Assembly: GCA_905214345.1 (NCBI GenBank)
Contig: CAJMLV010000009.1
Span: 1 to 64,000, forward strand
DNA length: 64,000 nt
Source: an uncultured bacterium
Lineage (GTDB): Bacteria > Bacillota > Clostridia > Oscillospirales > Ruminococcaceae
Direction of reading: 5' to 3'
A model generated the notes under the pieces. It made no database searches. It was given only the letters and a program-made list of their open reading frames with translations, and had not been told where the DNA came from. Of this stretch, positions 1 through 8,470 are shown in pieces (the stretch's first letter is position 1; every line of letters starts with the position of its first letter). Made by a program: the position numbers and the translations under genes.

Positions 1-427
1 ACACCAGCGGATTGCGGCGGCTGCCGCCCAGGATCACCTCAAAGTGCAGGTGGGCGCCGTTCACGTTGCCGGTCTGCCCGGTATAGCCGATGAGCTGGCC
101 CGCTTTCACTTTCTGGCCATTGGCCACGCACAGGCGGGACAGGTGGGCGTAACGGGTCTGCAGCGTCTTACCGCAGTAGTCGGCGTGGCGGATGCGCACC
201 GCCGTGCCGTAGCTCTGCATCCCGGTCCTGGTGTGGCCGTTCCATTCCTGGGTCCAGTCCACCGTGCCGTCCTCGACGGCATACACCGGTTTGACGATGC
301 TCCCGCCCTGGCCGGTGCGCAGGTCGATGGCCTCGTGGCGGCTGCCGTCGCTGTAATAGTACCCGGCCGTGAGCACATGCAGCGCCAGCGGCCAGAGCAA
401 GATCACTTCTCCGGTTTTGGTCCTCAC
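1..427 (-). CDS. M23-family peptidase, phage tail lysin/endolysin (3' end outside window)
   Basis: Zinc metallopeptidase expected to cut peptidoglycan cross-bridges, as part of the phage tail tip or as an endolysin. The visible 142 residues contain the M23 signatures: HEAIDLR near residue 30, RYAHLSRL near 100 and GAHLHFEV near 128, which together supply the zinc ligands and catalytic His. No membrane segment or signal peptide is visible. I start it at the GTG at 427, one base after the stop of the upstream gene, because no ATG is available in frame. It is the last gene seen of the minus-strand phage structural operon. The protein runs off the left edge, so any C-terminal cell-wall-binding domain cannot be judged. 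Confidence 0.85.
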   Translation of the reverse strand, partial: MRTKTGEVILLWPLALHVLTAGYYYSDGSRHEAIDLRTGQGGSIVKPVYAVEDGTVDWTQEWNGHTRTGMQSYGTAVRIRHADYCGKTLQTRYAHLSRLCVANGQKVKAGQLIGYTGQTGNVNGAHLHFEVILGGSRRNPLV

Positions 428-428
428 T

Positions 429-884
429 TCATTCCTCTCCTTTCACTTCTTCCCACGCCGAGGGCAGCGCCTCGGCATTGTACACACAGTTATCCTGCAG
501 GCAGCGGTACACGGTGCCGTCAGCGGCTTTGTAGCACTCGCCTTTCATGTACATCCCGCTGGTGCCGTTGGGGTCCACCCAGGGCCTGGCCCGGGCAGGG
601 TCGCTGGTATGTGCCAGGCCCCACAGCGCCCGCAGGGTGGAGGGACGGCCCTGGTAGTCGGCGGCGCGGTGCGGGGTGATGAGCGTCCAGACCTGGCCCT
701 CATCCGTCACCGGAGCGCCTTTCGGCCAGCCTGTGTAATCCTGCTGTGCATCCCAGGGCGGCACAGCGCGTTCCTGGGCGATGATCTCGGTACCGGTCAG
801 GGTGGAGGCCGTCTTGCGCAGTTCGGTCGCCTCACGCGCTCCCAGGTCCCGCATCACATCCAGGACGATAGCTTTATTGTCCAC
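429..884 (-). CDS. Phage tail-associated protein with chitin-binding-like C-terminus
   Basis: A 151-residue protein between the fibre genes and the peptidase. The N-terminal third is helical and charged. The C-terminal part (from about residue 105) carries the pattern Y-K-A-x-D-G-T-V-Y-R-C-L-Q followed by a late Trp, which resembles the small CBM5/12 carbohydrate-binding fold seen at the end of many phage tail proteins of Clostridia. It may help the particle bind cell-wall glycan. It overlaps the preceding gene by 11 bases, so the two are translationally coupled. The carbohydrate-binding assignment rests on pattern resemblance only; no enzyme motif is visible. Confidence 0.6.
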   Translation of the reverse strand: MDNKAIVLDVMRDLGAREATELRKTASTLTGTEIIAQERAVPPWDAQQDYTGWPKGAPVTDEGQVWTLITPHRAADYQGRPSTLRALWGLAHTSDPARARPWVDPNGTSGMYMKGECYKAADGTVYRCLQDNCVYNAEALPSAWEEVKGEE

Positions 885-1158
885 TGTCGGTCACCCCCTC
901 GTTATAGGCTGCAGCCAGTTCAGACCAGGTCACTTTGTCCGTATCCTGGCCGCCAGATTCCGTGACATTCCGGTAATACCACTGGCAAGGTTCCGTCACG
1001 GGCACCTCCTGCCGCAGCCCTTCCGGGCGCTCTTCGGTGACGGTTCCGTCCATGACTTCCAACTCGTACCCCGTGATCCTTTCCCCTTCCACCAGATACC
1101 CGGCTTCCAGGTCGGGGGATTCCAGCAATTCGCCGGTGTTTGCATCATACACGTTCAT
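874..1158 (-). CDS. Small phage tail-region protein of unknown function
   Basis: A 94-residue acidic protein that I cannot assign to a family. It begins MNVYDANTGELLES and is rich in Glu, Tyr and Val, with no membrane segment or Cys cluster. The reading frame is open, preceded by a GAGGGGG ribosome site, and its 3' end overlaps the next gene by 11 bases, which supports it as a real gene of the late operon. Position between the fibre and a carbohydrate-binding-like tail protein suggests a fibre accessory or assembly role; that is inference from order alone. Confidence 0.6.
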   Translation of the reverse strand: MNVYDANTGELLESPDLEAGYLVEGERITGYELEVMDGTVTEERPEGLRQEVPVTEPCQWYYRNVTESGGQDTDKVTWSELAAAYNEGVTDSGQ

Positions 1159-1173
1159 TTTCAGGACACCCCC

Positions 1174-2487
1174 TCAGAATTTGACGCCATAAATGCGGTA
1201 CGGCCAGCATCTTGTGTTGTCAACGCCACCACCTGGTATTTTGGCATCTGTAATATACACATTAATGTCCGTCACGGTGACGCGGCGCATTGCGTACAAA
1301 CCTACGGAGTCGTATTCGTATACAGGTATAGTTGTCATAACACCTTTGTAGCATATATGACTGTTTGTTTGTGAATGTCCAGATGCAGAACGGCAGATCA
1401 CAAGAACAGCGTCGTATTGGGCCAGATCAAATTTAAGGTCTTGCCCTTTCCACACACCTGTTTGGTCGTTAATCCACAGCAAAACGATCTCGCTACCACC
1501 GCCAGGGAAAGACAATCCAAAAGAAGCCCCGTCTTGTTCCTTTGCTAGAAAGTACAACTCAACGTCCGCCTTTGGTTTGTTGTTTGTGGTCATGGTCAAA
1601 GTTCCATTTCCGAAAGATTTCTTTTTGCTGCGGTTGAGGTCGACGGCGATCAGCCGCTGCAGGTGATAAGCCGCATCCGTGCCGAAGTCATCCCTGACCC
1701 CGAACCCGCTGCAGATCTGGCTGTTTGCCGTGACGTTGGGACCGGCAGACACCGGCGTCACCGCCGCGGTCTGGGTATAAGGGCTGCTGCTTCCCCAGCT
1801 GTCGGTCTTGAACGTGACCTTGTACAGCCGAATCCCCACGCCTTCCACCCAGGTTCCGACATCATCGCTCCACACCCATACCGTATTGGTGGCGCCCACA
1901 ATGGCCCACTGTCCGGTCTTGCCGGTGGGATGGGCCGCTTTCAGGGCAGCGGCGTCGGCATACCATCCCTGAGCGCCGTCCACAATGGCCTGGGCCCGGT
2001 CGCTCCAGTATTTGGCGTTGTCCGTGTCCTCCCCTTCCCGGGTACCGGTGCCGCCCCTGGTCCAGCTCTGGGCCTGGGTGGCGCTGGAGGCTGCGGCCGT
2101 CTTGCTGGCCGCAGCGCTGCTCTCGCTGGCGGCTGCCGCCTGCTGACTGGATGCCGCAGCAGACGCGCTGGAGGCCGCGGCCGTTTTGCTGGCGGCGGCG
2201 CTGCTTTCACTGGCAGCTGCCGCCTGCTGACTGGCCGATGCCGCCGATGCGCTGGAAGCCGCCTTGCTTTCGCTGGAGGCCGCCGCCTTCTGACTGGCAG
2301 CGGCGGCGGTCTCGCTTCTCTTGGCGTTGGTCTCCGATGTTTTGGCGTTGCCCTCACTGGCCGCCGCTGCTTTGGCGCTGTTGGCCGCCGCTTCCACGCT
2401 GGCGTCGATTTCCGGGATCTTGCGGAAAGCCGCGTCCAGCTCTTCGCCGGTCAGAGGGCTGTCGTAATAGGTCAGGCTGTCAGCCAT
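1174..2487 (-). CDS. Phage tail fibre with Ala/Ser-rich repeat stalk
   Basis: A 437-residue receptor-contact protein. After about 35 ordinary residues comes a stalk (about 35-145) built of Ala/Ser/Gln/Lys repeats of the AAASESSAAASKTAAAS type, as in lambda-like side tail fibres, likely forming a trimeric coiled coil. Residues 150-215 are a Trp-rich connector (ATNTVWVWSDDVGTW) seen in many tail fibres. The last 150 or so residues form a globular tip. Base composition changes inside the gene: the tip, roughly positions 1174-1640, is much richer in A+T than the stalk and neighbouring genes, a sign that the tip was exchanged by recombination. The start at 2487 has a GGAGG site. Confidence 0.8.
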   Translation of the reverse strand: MADSLTYYDSPLTGEELDAAFRKIPEIDASVEAAANSAKAAAASEGNAKTSETNAKRSETAAAASQKAAASSESKAASSASAASASQQAAAASESSAAASKTAAASSASAAASSQQAAAASESSAAASKTAAASSATQAQSWTRGGTGTREGEDTDNAKYWSDRAQAIVDGAQGWYADAAALKAAHPTGKTGQWAIVGATNTVWVWSDDVGTWVEGVGIRLYKVTFKTDSWGSSSPYTQTAAVTPVSAGPNVTANSQICSGFGVRDDFGTDAAYHLQRLIAVDLNRSKKKSFGNGTLTMTTNNKPKADVELYFLAKEQDGASFGLSFPGGGSEIVLLWINDQTGVWKGQDLKFDLAQYDAVLVICRSASGHSQTNSHICYKGVMTTIPVYEYDSVGLYAMRRVTVTDINVYITDAKIPGGGVDNTRCWPYRIYGVKF

Positions 2488-2644
2488 CCGTGCTTTCCTC
2501 CTTTTTCTGTTCCCGCTGCTGCTCCTCCACCGCGTGAAAGATGTTCAGCAGCACCAGCCGTACCACCACCGGGGGCAGGCCGCTTTCATTCACCGCCGCC
2601 ACCACCCGCTGTTCCAGCCGGTCCACCGCTTCGTTCATGTCCAT
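2480..2644 (-). CDS. Small phage protein (54 aa), tail region
   Basis: A 54-residue protein, MDMNEAVDRLEQ to STDG, mostly one long amphipathic helix (RLEQRVVAAVNESG, then VVVRLVLLNIFHAVEEQQ) with a very charged end. I place the start at 2644 because a GGAG site lies 6-7 bases upstream; a longer reading through the preceding gene has no support. It overlaps the fibre start by 8 bases. Short helical proteins of this kind are common between the tail-tip protein and the fibre in phages of Clostridia; function is unknown. Confidence 0.65.
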   Translation of the reverse strand: MDMNEAVDRLEQRVVAAVNESGLPPVVVRLVLLNIFHAVEEQQREQKKEESTDG

Positions 2645-2658
2645 CTGCGGCTCCTTTC

Positions 2659-2856
2659 TCATTCGCCTTCGATGTGGCTCATGGCATCCGCTTCCAGCGT
2701 GGCGATGGCCGCCAGGGTCTCGGCCGCCGTGGCCACATAGTTCTTCTTCATGTTCTGGCGCACGAACTCGCCCCGGTCGTTCACCTCGCTGTAAGTCACC
2801 ACCAGGCGTTTGCCCTCCCCGGTGGCCACACTGGAAATCGCCGTGATCGCGATCAT
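2659..2856 (-). CDS. Small conserved-looking phage tail-region protein (65 aa)
   Basis: A 65-residue protein starting MIAITAISSVATGEGKR. The N-terminal half alternates hydrophobic and polar residues like a beta hairpin (RLVVTYSEV), and the C-terminal half is helical (AAETLAAIATLEADAM). It fits exactly between the tail-tip gene, whose stop is at 2857, and the next small gene. No known domain was recognised. It is likely a tail-tip or fibre accessory factor by position. Confidence 0.6.
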   Translation of the reverse strand: MIAITAISSVATGEGKRLVVTYSEVNDRGEFVRQNMKKNYVATAAETLAAIATLEADAMSHIEGE

Positions 2857-5151
2857 TCACATTCCCTCGCTTTCTGTCTGCAGAAGAGGTTCCAGGACCT
2901 CTTCCAGTATGTCTTCATTCAGAAGAGGTCCCAGAACTTCGTCCAGGACGGTTTCGTTCAAAAAGTCGCCCGGGCTGCTGCTCACATCCGGGTACCGGTC
3001 GGTGGATACTTCGGTGTATACACCCTCATATCCCCGTTGGATGCTGCCCATCATCCAGTCGAAGGTCAGCCCGGGGGTCCCGTGGACAACGGCGCCCCAG
3101 GGCTGCTTTTCCACCCACAGTTCCCCGGGGGCGGTGGGCGTCACATACCAGCGCCGCTCCACCGTGGGGCTGGTGGTTTCCTCATAGATGGGATCGCACT
3201 CGATGCAGCACACGCCGCCGGCATCCAGCACGCCGGAGCCTGCGTCGAAGAAGAGCGGCTCCGGGGATTCCATGGCCGCCATGCCGCGGCTGCCCCAGTT
3301 CTCGGTCTGTACCACGCGCTCCTTTGCGTCCCAGGCCAGCAGGGTGCGCACCGAGCACACCCCGCCCACGTTCAGCCGGTTCTGCACGCTCACCGCGTTG
3401 TCCACCTGCTCGATCTCCAGGCACTGGTAGGAACCGCTGGATTCATGGCGCCAGCCCAGCATCTGATACCGGGTGTCCGATGTGATCCACAGCCGGTCCG
3501 CCGTGGCTTTGATCTGTCCGTGGGCGGTGGCGCCGTCCACATCCTGCCCGCCGCGCCAGGTGATGCCGTCCGGTTCCAGATGCACATAGTTCACCGAATC
3601 CTTGCCAACCTGGAACACACCGTTGTCCAGGTCCAGCCGGGTATATCCGGTATTGGACAGGACCACGCCGGTGCGCAGGTTGGCGCCGTTGATGGTGGTG
3701 CGTCCCGCCGTGCTCAGGTCCTCAAAGGCCACAAAGCCGGTGAAGGTGATGGACGTGCTGGTCAGGGCAGCGGACCCGGCTTTCAGGGTCAGGGTGGTGC
3801 TTTTGCCGCCGGCGGAAGCGCTCAGGGTCAGCCCCTTCAGGTTCTGGTCGATGAGGGTCTGTGCGTCCTCCCCATCCAGCTTGCCGGACACGGTGGTCTT
3901 GAGGCCGTCCACCGTCAGGCTCAGTTCGCTCAGCCCGCCGCTCAGGTCCGAGGCTTTCACGTTCAGCCCGTCGATGTCGCTCTTGATCTCCAGCAGTTTG
4001 CCGGATACGTCCCGCCAGGTCTGCCGGTTCACGGCAGCAGTGGAATCCCGCCGGGCGTTGCCGGTGGATTCCAGCTCCATGACCTGCCCGCGGATGATGC
4101 GTTTCATGACCAGGGTGTGATGCACCCCGCCGTAGGGGTCCACGACATCCAGGCGGCTGCCGGGGGCAATGCTTTCGGAAAACGGTACCGTCACCTGCAG
4201 CGGAGTGTATCGTTCCGCCTGCAGCTGCTCATAAAGGGTACGGGCCACCGGGCGCAGGGTGTCTGCGCTGTCGGCCGTGAGAAGCAGATTCCCGTTCAGC
4301 ACCAGGGCGTTGTCCCCCTGTGCATCGGCGGGCCAGATGACCCCCACATCCTCCTCGCTCTGCCTGATCTGCACCTTGTCCAGGGCAGCGGTCTCGTAGT
4401 CCTCGTATTGCAGGGTCCCCTGCAGGTAATACCCGGCGCTGTTTCCCATCCGCCAGACCTGGGCCGAGGATGTGCGCAGCACCGCCCCCGCCAGGCGCAG
4501 GGCCGTGCGCACTCTGGTGGCGCCCGGTGATACGATCACCGGCACACCCACCCGGTCCTTGTACCAGGCCAGTTCCAGGGTACCGGCCGCCGTGATGCGG
4601 GCAAACCGTCCCGCCGCCTGGGCCGCCCACTGCAAAAGCTGCCGCCCGGTCAGGCTGTCCACGCTGAAGGCCCGGACCTTATACCCGCCGTTGGTCAGGT
4701 CATCCAGTGTGCCCGCTTCCAGCGCCACGCCGCACCGGTCGCACACCTTGCGGATAAAATCGGCCAGGGTCAGAGGGAACATCCCCTGATTGTCCCGCAG
4801 CCAAAAGGACAGGTCTTTGTCAAAGAGGATCATCCGGTCGTAGGCCGTGACCTTGTAGACATTGGCGCTGGACTTGGTGGGCTTTTCCGCCAGGAAGATG
4901 CCCGCCGGGGTCTCGGTGCCCGCATCGGTGTCCAGGCGGTAGAGGGTCAGCTCATCCCCCTGGGCAATGCGCAGACCGTTTTCCGGTGCCCACAGTTCCA
5001 GCTCGGCGCAGGCCGCACAGGCCGCCCCGGGGCACAGGTCCGTGCCGTCGCTCACCTGCTCGGTGAGGGTCATGCTGCAGATGGCGTCGCCGCTGCTTTC
5101 GCCGCTGGTCAGGACAGTACCGTCCGCCAGCAGCAGTTTATGTTTCAGCAT
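2857..5151 (-). CDS. Phage tail-tip / minor structural protein (Tal-like)
   Basis: A 764-residue structural protein, the largest in the cluster. Residues 1-330 look like the hub fold of siphophage tail-associated proteins: an N-terminal beta-rich segment, then YKVTAYDRMILFDKDLSF, typical of XkdQ/gp27-like hubs, then a long beta-rich part. From about residue 365 a helical region (QTWRDVSGKLLEIKSDIDGL) leads into repeats of beta structure seen in minor structural proteins. It follows the distal-tail-like gene and precedes the fibre module, the usual place for the protein that carries the fibres. No catalytic peptidase motif is visible here; wall cleavage is probably left to the M23 protein at the cluster end. 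Confidence 0.75.
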   Translation of the reverse strand: MLKHKLLLADGTVLTSGESSGDAICSMTLTEQVSDGTDLCPGAACAACAELELWAPENGLRIAQGDELTLYRLDTDAGTETPAGIFLAEKPTKSSANVYKVTAYDRMILFDKDLSFWLRDNQGMFPLTLADFIRKVCDRCGVALEAGTLDDLTNGGYKVRAFSVDSLTGRQLLQWAAQAAGRFARITAAGTLELAWYKDRVGVPVIVSPGATRVRTALRLAGAVLRTSSAQVWRMGNSAGYYLQGTLQYEDYETAALDKVQIRQSEEDVGVIWPADAQGDNALVLNGNLLLTADSADTLRPVARTLYEQLQAERYTPLQVTVPFSESIAPGSRLDVVDPYGGVHHTLVMKRIIRGQVMELESTGNARRDSTAAVNRQTWRDVSGKLLEIKSDIDGLNVKASDLSGGLSELSLTVDGLKTTVSGKLDGEDAQTLIDQNLKGLTLSASAGGKSTTLTLKAGSAALTSTSITFTGFVAFEDLSTAGRTTINGANLRTGVVLSNTGYTRLDLDNGVFQVGKDSVNYVHLEPDGITWRGGQDVDGATAHGQIKATADRLWITSDTRYQMLGWRHESSGSYQCLEIEQVDNAVSVQNRLNVGGVCSVRTLLAWDAKERVVQTENWGSRGMAAMESPEPLFFDAGSGVLDAGGVCCIECDPIYEETTSPTVERRWYVTPTAPGELWVEKQPWGAVVHGTPGLTFDWMMGSIQRGYEGVYTEVSTDRYPDVSSSPGDFLNETVLDEVLGPLLNEDILEEVLEPLLQTESEGM

Positions 5152-5161
5152 GGCCCCTCCT

Positions 5162-5536
5162 TCAGCACTGGATGATGTTGAACTTGAAATTCCGCCACTG
5201 ACCAGTGCGCTGGTTCTTCCACACAGCGCTGTACTGGCTCATGTAGGCGGTGCAGCTCTCGGTGGCATTGCTGCTGCCGAACACCGGGTGGGTGAAGGTG
5301 AACTGCGCCTTGCCCTCAAACAAGTTCCGCAGATAGGCCAGGTCCTCGTCAGAGAGGTGAGCGTAGGAAAAACTCCAGGTACCCACCTTTTCCCGCACCA
5401 CGATGCGGTGCATGACGCCGCTCTCATCCCGGCCGGAATCGCTGGCGTCCAGGTCCGAAAAGCTGAACTCCGGTTCCTCATCCGGGGCGGGCATGGGCTG
5501 TCCGTCCACCTGGTAAAAATCCACCTTTTGCCTCAT
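5162..5536 (-). CDS. Phage distal-tail/baseplate-type protein
   Basis: A 124-residue protein, MRQKVDFYQVDGQPMPAPDEE onward, with a central SGVMHRIVVREKVGTWSFSY and a C-terminal KNQRTGQWRNFKFNIIQC. Proteins of this size and pattern lie between tape measure and tail-tip genes in siphophages of Clostridia and may take the place of the distal tail protein (Dit). The start at 5536 overlaps the tape-measure stop (ATGA-type overlap at 5533-5536). The Dit role is inferred from position. Confidence 0.6.
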   Translation of the reverse strand: MRQKVDFYQVDGQPMPAPDEEPEFSFSDLDASDSGRDESGVMHRIVVREKVGTWSFSYAHLSDEDLAYLRNLFEGKAQFTFTHPVFGSSNATESCTAYMSQYSAVWKNQRTGQWRNFKFNIIQC

Positions 5537-7383
5537 ACAAAACCACCTCCTGTCATCACTGCACGCCGCATCTGGTACCGTTCCACCGCACGGCCGATGA
5601 CCTCATCGCCCACATGGATGCCGTACACCGCTTCCAGGATCTGACGCAGCACCTTCACCACCTGTTCCAGGGCAGCCAGCTCCCCATCCTGCATATCCTG
5701 CATGACAGCGGCCACCGCTTCCTGGATGGTGGACAGGGGCGCTTCGATGTTGGTGCCGCTGCTCTGGTCACCCAGCACAGCCAGGAACTCCCGGTTCGGC
5801 GGGATGACCGCACCGCTGGCCAGGGCGGGCACCCGCAGCACATTCTGGGGCAGCGAAGGCATTGCGCTGAACGTCCGGCTCTGGTGATACGAAGACGCCA
5901 CCTTGGTGGAAGTACCGCCCACGCCGCCCAGCTGCCCGAGGGCGGACAAGGCATTCTGTACCCCTTCCACAATACCGGATACAAACCCGCCCACCAGTTC
6001 CTGCAGGCGGGAAATGGCGGTCCGGATGGTGGAAGTGATGTTCTCCCACACCCGGCCCACCGTGTCGGCCATGCCGTTCCAGGCGTCTTCCCAGCGGCCG
6101 CACAGCACGTCGGACAGGAAATCCAGCAATCCCCGCAGCGCGGTGAGCAGGGTGCTCACCAACCCTGCCACCAGTTCCACGGCGGTGGTCACAGCGCCGC
6201 TGACCAGCAGACAGACCCGGGTCACCACCGGACCGAACGCTGCCGTCAGCCACTGCAGCAAAGGCGCCAGCACCCGGTTCCACAGGTTCAGCATCAATTC
6301 CCCCACCGCGCCCAGAAACATCATCAGTTCCCCGAACAAGGGTACCAGCGTGTCGGTCCACACCGCGCTCACCTGCTGCAGCAGTCCCTGCAGCAGCGGC
6401 AGGACCGTGCCGGTCCACAGGTTGTTCAGAACACCGCACAGATTGTCCACTGCCGCAATGATGCCCGCATAAATAGGTTGGCCGTAGGTCTGCCAGGCGG
6501 TCTGGATTCCCTGCATCAGGCCATACCAGATGGTCAGCGCATTTTCCAGGGCGGGACGTACCACCCCATCCACCGCCTGCCCTACCACGCCGGACAGCCA
6601 CACAAAAGCGTTGCCCAGGGCGGTAACGGCGGCAGCACCCATATCCCCCACCACCGGCCACAACGCCAGGGAAAAGCTGTTCACCAGCCCCGGCAGGAAT
6701 TGGGTGAGCAGATAGTTGCCCAGAGGCACCAGCGTCCCCTGCCACAGTTCCCGGGCGGCGGCGCTCACCGGCTGCCAGGCAGCCAGCGCCGCGTCCCGCA
6801 TCCGGTTCCAGGCAGCGCTCCAGGCCAGGATGGCTGGGGCGTAATACTGCCGCAGATACGCCCGAAAAGCATCCAGCGCCTCTTTCAGAATGTCCAGCAC
6901 ACTGCGGGTCTGCTCCACCGCCCGGTCCGCATCCTCCTTGCCGGTGCTCTTTTTGCTGCCGGAGGAAGAGGACTTCTTGCTGCCGGAAGATGTTTTGGAT
7001 GCCGTGTCCGGCACCGCCCCCAGCCGGATGATCTCGTCAAACCCGGTCAGGGTCCGCACCGCTTTGGCGGTGCTCTTGGCCGCGGACACCGCCGCCTGTT
7101 CCATCTGATCCAGACCGGCAGCGGCTTTCACCGCACCGCTGCGGCTGCCCAGCTGCCCGGTCAGGCTGTTCAGTTCGGCCAGCGCCGGGTTCAGGGTTTC
7201 GGTCAGCGGGGCCGCGGCGTGTACAAAGGCCGACCGCATCCCCTGGGTGACAGAGGCAGCACGGCGGGCACCGGTCTCGGCGGTGCGCAGGGCCGTATCC
7301 AACCCCAACAGGTTTTCCCGCAGGGTGCCCACCCGCTGCTGCATCCCGGCCACGCTTTCCTCAAACACAATGGTTTTTGCCAA
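5533..7383 (-). CDS. Phage tail tape measure protein
   Basis: A 616-residue protein that would set tail length. The N-terminal 200 residues are helical and Ser/Lys-rich (KKSSSSGSKKSTGKED at about 134-149). The middle holds long hydrophobic helices, and the C-terminal VPALASGAVIPPNREFLAV followed by GTNIEAPLSTI is the typical end of Firmicutes tape-measure proteins. I choose the TTG at 7383 (MAKTIVFEE) because a GGGGGG site lies 8 bases upstream and the longer upstream reading overlaps the previous gene out of its family pattern. The length predicts a fairly short tail, about 90 nm by the usual 1.5 Å per residue, which is inference. Confidence 0.85.
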   Translation of the reverse strand: MAKTIVFEESVAGMQQRVGTLRENLLGLDTALRTAETGARRAASVTQGMRSAFVHAAAPLTETLNPALAELNSLTGQLGSRSGAVKAAAGLDQMEQAAVSAAKSTAKAVRTLTGFDEIIRLGAVPDTASKTSSGSKKSSSSGSKKSTGKEDADRAVEQTRSVLDILKEALDAFRAYLRQYYAPAILAWSAAWNRMRDAALAAWQPVSAAARELWQGTLVPLGNYLLTQFLPGLVNSFSLALWPVVGDMGAAAVTALGNAFVWLSGVVGQAVDGVVRPALENALTIWYGLMQGIQTAWQTYGQPIYAGIIAAVDNLCGVLNNLWTGTVLPLLQGLLQQVSAVWTDTLVPLFGELMMFLGAVGELMLNLWNRVLAPLLQWLTAAFGPVVTRVCLLVSGAVTTAVELVAGLVSTLLTALRGLLDFLSDVLCGRWEDAWNGMADTVGRVWENITSTIRTAISRLQELVGGFVSGIVEGVQNALSALGQLGGVGGTSTKVASSYHQSRTFSAMPSLPQNVLRVPALASGAVIPPNREFLAVLGDQSSGTNIEAPLSTIQEAVAAVMQDMQDGELAALEQVVKVLRQILEAVYGIHVGDEVIGRAVERYQMRRAVMTGGGFV

Positions 7384-7399
7384 ATCGTTCCCCCCTCTC

Positions 7400-7972
7400 T
7401 CACTTGCCCAGCAGGGCCAGCAGGCGGTCGTGTTCCGCCTGTTCGGCGGCGCTGCGGGCGGGGCGCAGGTCCACCTGGTCCCGGTGGGCACGGTAATAAC
7501 TCAGTTCCCAGGCTTCCAGCTTTTTGCCCCGGCGCAGCTTGTCCCGGATAGCCACCACCGTGGCCAGGGGGCCTTCCCCAATGGCGGAAAACCACCCCAG
7601 AAAACTCCACCAGTGTACAAAGGGCAGTGCCCGCACCTCGCACCCGGCCGCACGGTTCACCCCCGCCGCAATCAAGGGCGCGTCCTGCTGCCAGTCCAGC
7701 AGACGGGGCCCGGGTTTGGCTGTTTCCGCCCTGCCCCCGGCGATGAACTCCGCCAGCTTTTCGGCGGCTTCGGGGCGGCTGGATTCCGGCATGGCGTCAA
7801 ATTCCCGGTAGAAGAGCGCCAGCGCCACATACCACCGTTCTTCGGGCAGAAGGTCCTCTCCTTCCGCTCCATCCAGCCAGCCGATCACATCCAGCACATC
7901 CCGGAAATCCGCGTTCACCGCCCAGTCCCGTCCGTCCACCTGCACACTGCGGGGCAGATTCCAGCCGTTCAT
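7400..7972 (-). CDS. Bacteriophage Gp15-family tail assembly protein
   Basis: A 190-residue protein matching the Gp15 family pattern of siphophages (WSFLGWFSAIGEGPLATVVAIRDKLRRGKKLEAWE). It occupies the position of the second tape-measure chaperone (like lambda gpGT), directly upstream of the tape measure. It begins by a 4-base ATGA overlap with the gene before it, so both chaperones are translated together. Unlike lambda, the two proteins have separate starts, and no slippery frameshift site was noticed. Confidence 0.75.
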   Translation of the reverse strand: MNGWNLPRSVQVDGRDWAVNADFRDVLDVIGWLDGAEGEDLLPEERWYVALALFYREFDAMPESSRPEAAEKLAEFIAGGRAETAKPGPRLLDWQQDAPLIAAGVNRAAGCEVRALPFVHWWSFLGWFSAIGEGPLATVVAIRDKLRRGKKLEAWELSYYRAHRDQVDLRPARSAAEQAEHDRLLALLGK

Positions 7973-8421
7973 GCCTGTTCGCCCCGGGCAGCGCGGGCCG
8001 CCTGGGCTTCGGCCACCGCATCGGCCGCTGTGGCCTGTACCGTGCGCCGGGCCCCTTTCTGCAGCACCGGCGCCAGGGCGTCCAGCAGGTTTTCCACCAC
8101 GCGGCGGCCGTTGGCGCCCACACCGGCCAGGTTCACCCCGCCCAGGATCTCATCAAAGTCGTTGGGCGCACCAAACACCCGGTTCAGCAGGTCCTTCACT
8201 CGGCGGTCGTACTCCGCCAGCAGCGCCAGGGATTCCCCGTCCCGGCCTTCGCCGGGCAGTTCGGCGCTGCGCCGGACCAGTTCCTCATCCAGAGCGGCCA
8301 GTTCCTCCCGGGCCGCGAAAAAGCGGTGGTAGATGTTGGGGTCCCCGGGATTGAAGCGCAGCACGCCCCGCCCGTTGACCTCGAATTCCTCCACACCGGT
8401 ATCCACCAGCAGTTTGTGCAT
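7969..8421 (-). CDS. Phage tail assembly chaperone
   Basis: A 150-residue protein following the tail-tube gene, the standard place of the first tape-measure chaperone (gpG-like). It starts MHKLLVDTGVEEFEVNGRGVLRFNPGDPN, a pattern found in tail assembly chaperones of Firmicutes siphophages, and continues as a helical, Ala/Arg-rich protein. Its stop overlaps the Gp15-family start by 4 bases. The family role is holding unassembled tape measure; nothing catalytic is expected. Confidence 0.65.
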   Translation of the reverse strand: MHKLLVDTGVEEFEVNGRGVLRFNPGDPNIYHRFFAAREELAALDEELVRRSAELPGEGRDGESLALLAEYDRRVKDLLNRVFGAPNDFDEILGGVNLAGVGANGRRVVENLLDALAPVLQKGARRTVQATAADAVAEAQAARAARGEQA

Positions 8422-8470
8422 CGAAAAATCACGCTCCTTTGCAATCCCACCCGCCCGTCCCGCGGCAGGC

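Noticed and set aside
2080..2350. Repeated DNA units that might be a CRISPR-like or tandem repeat array
   Set aside because: They are in-frame Ala/Ser repeats of the tail fibre stalk, with no constant repeat-spacer structure.
1663..4530. Long open frame on the plus strand (955 codons) and similar ones opposite most genes
   Set aside because: It is antisense to well-supported phage genes, has no ribosome site and no family resemblance. GC-rich third positions leave the opposite frames open.
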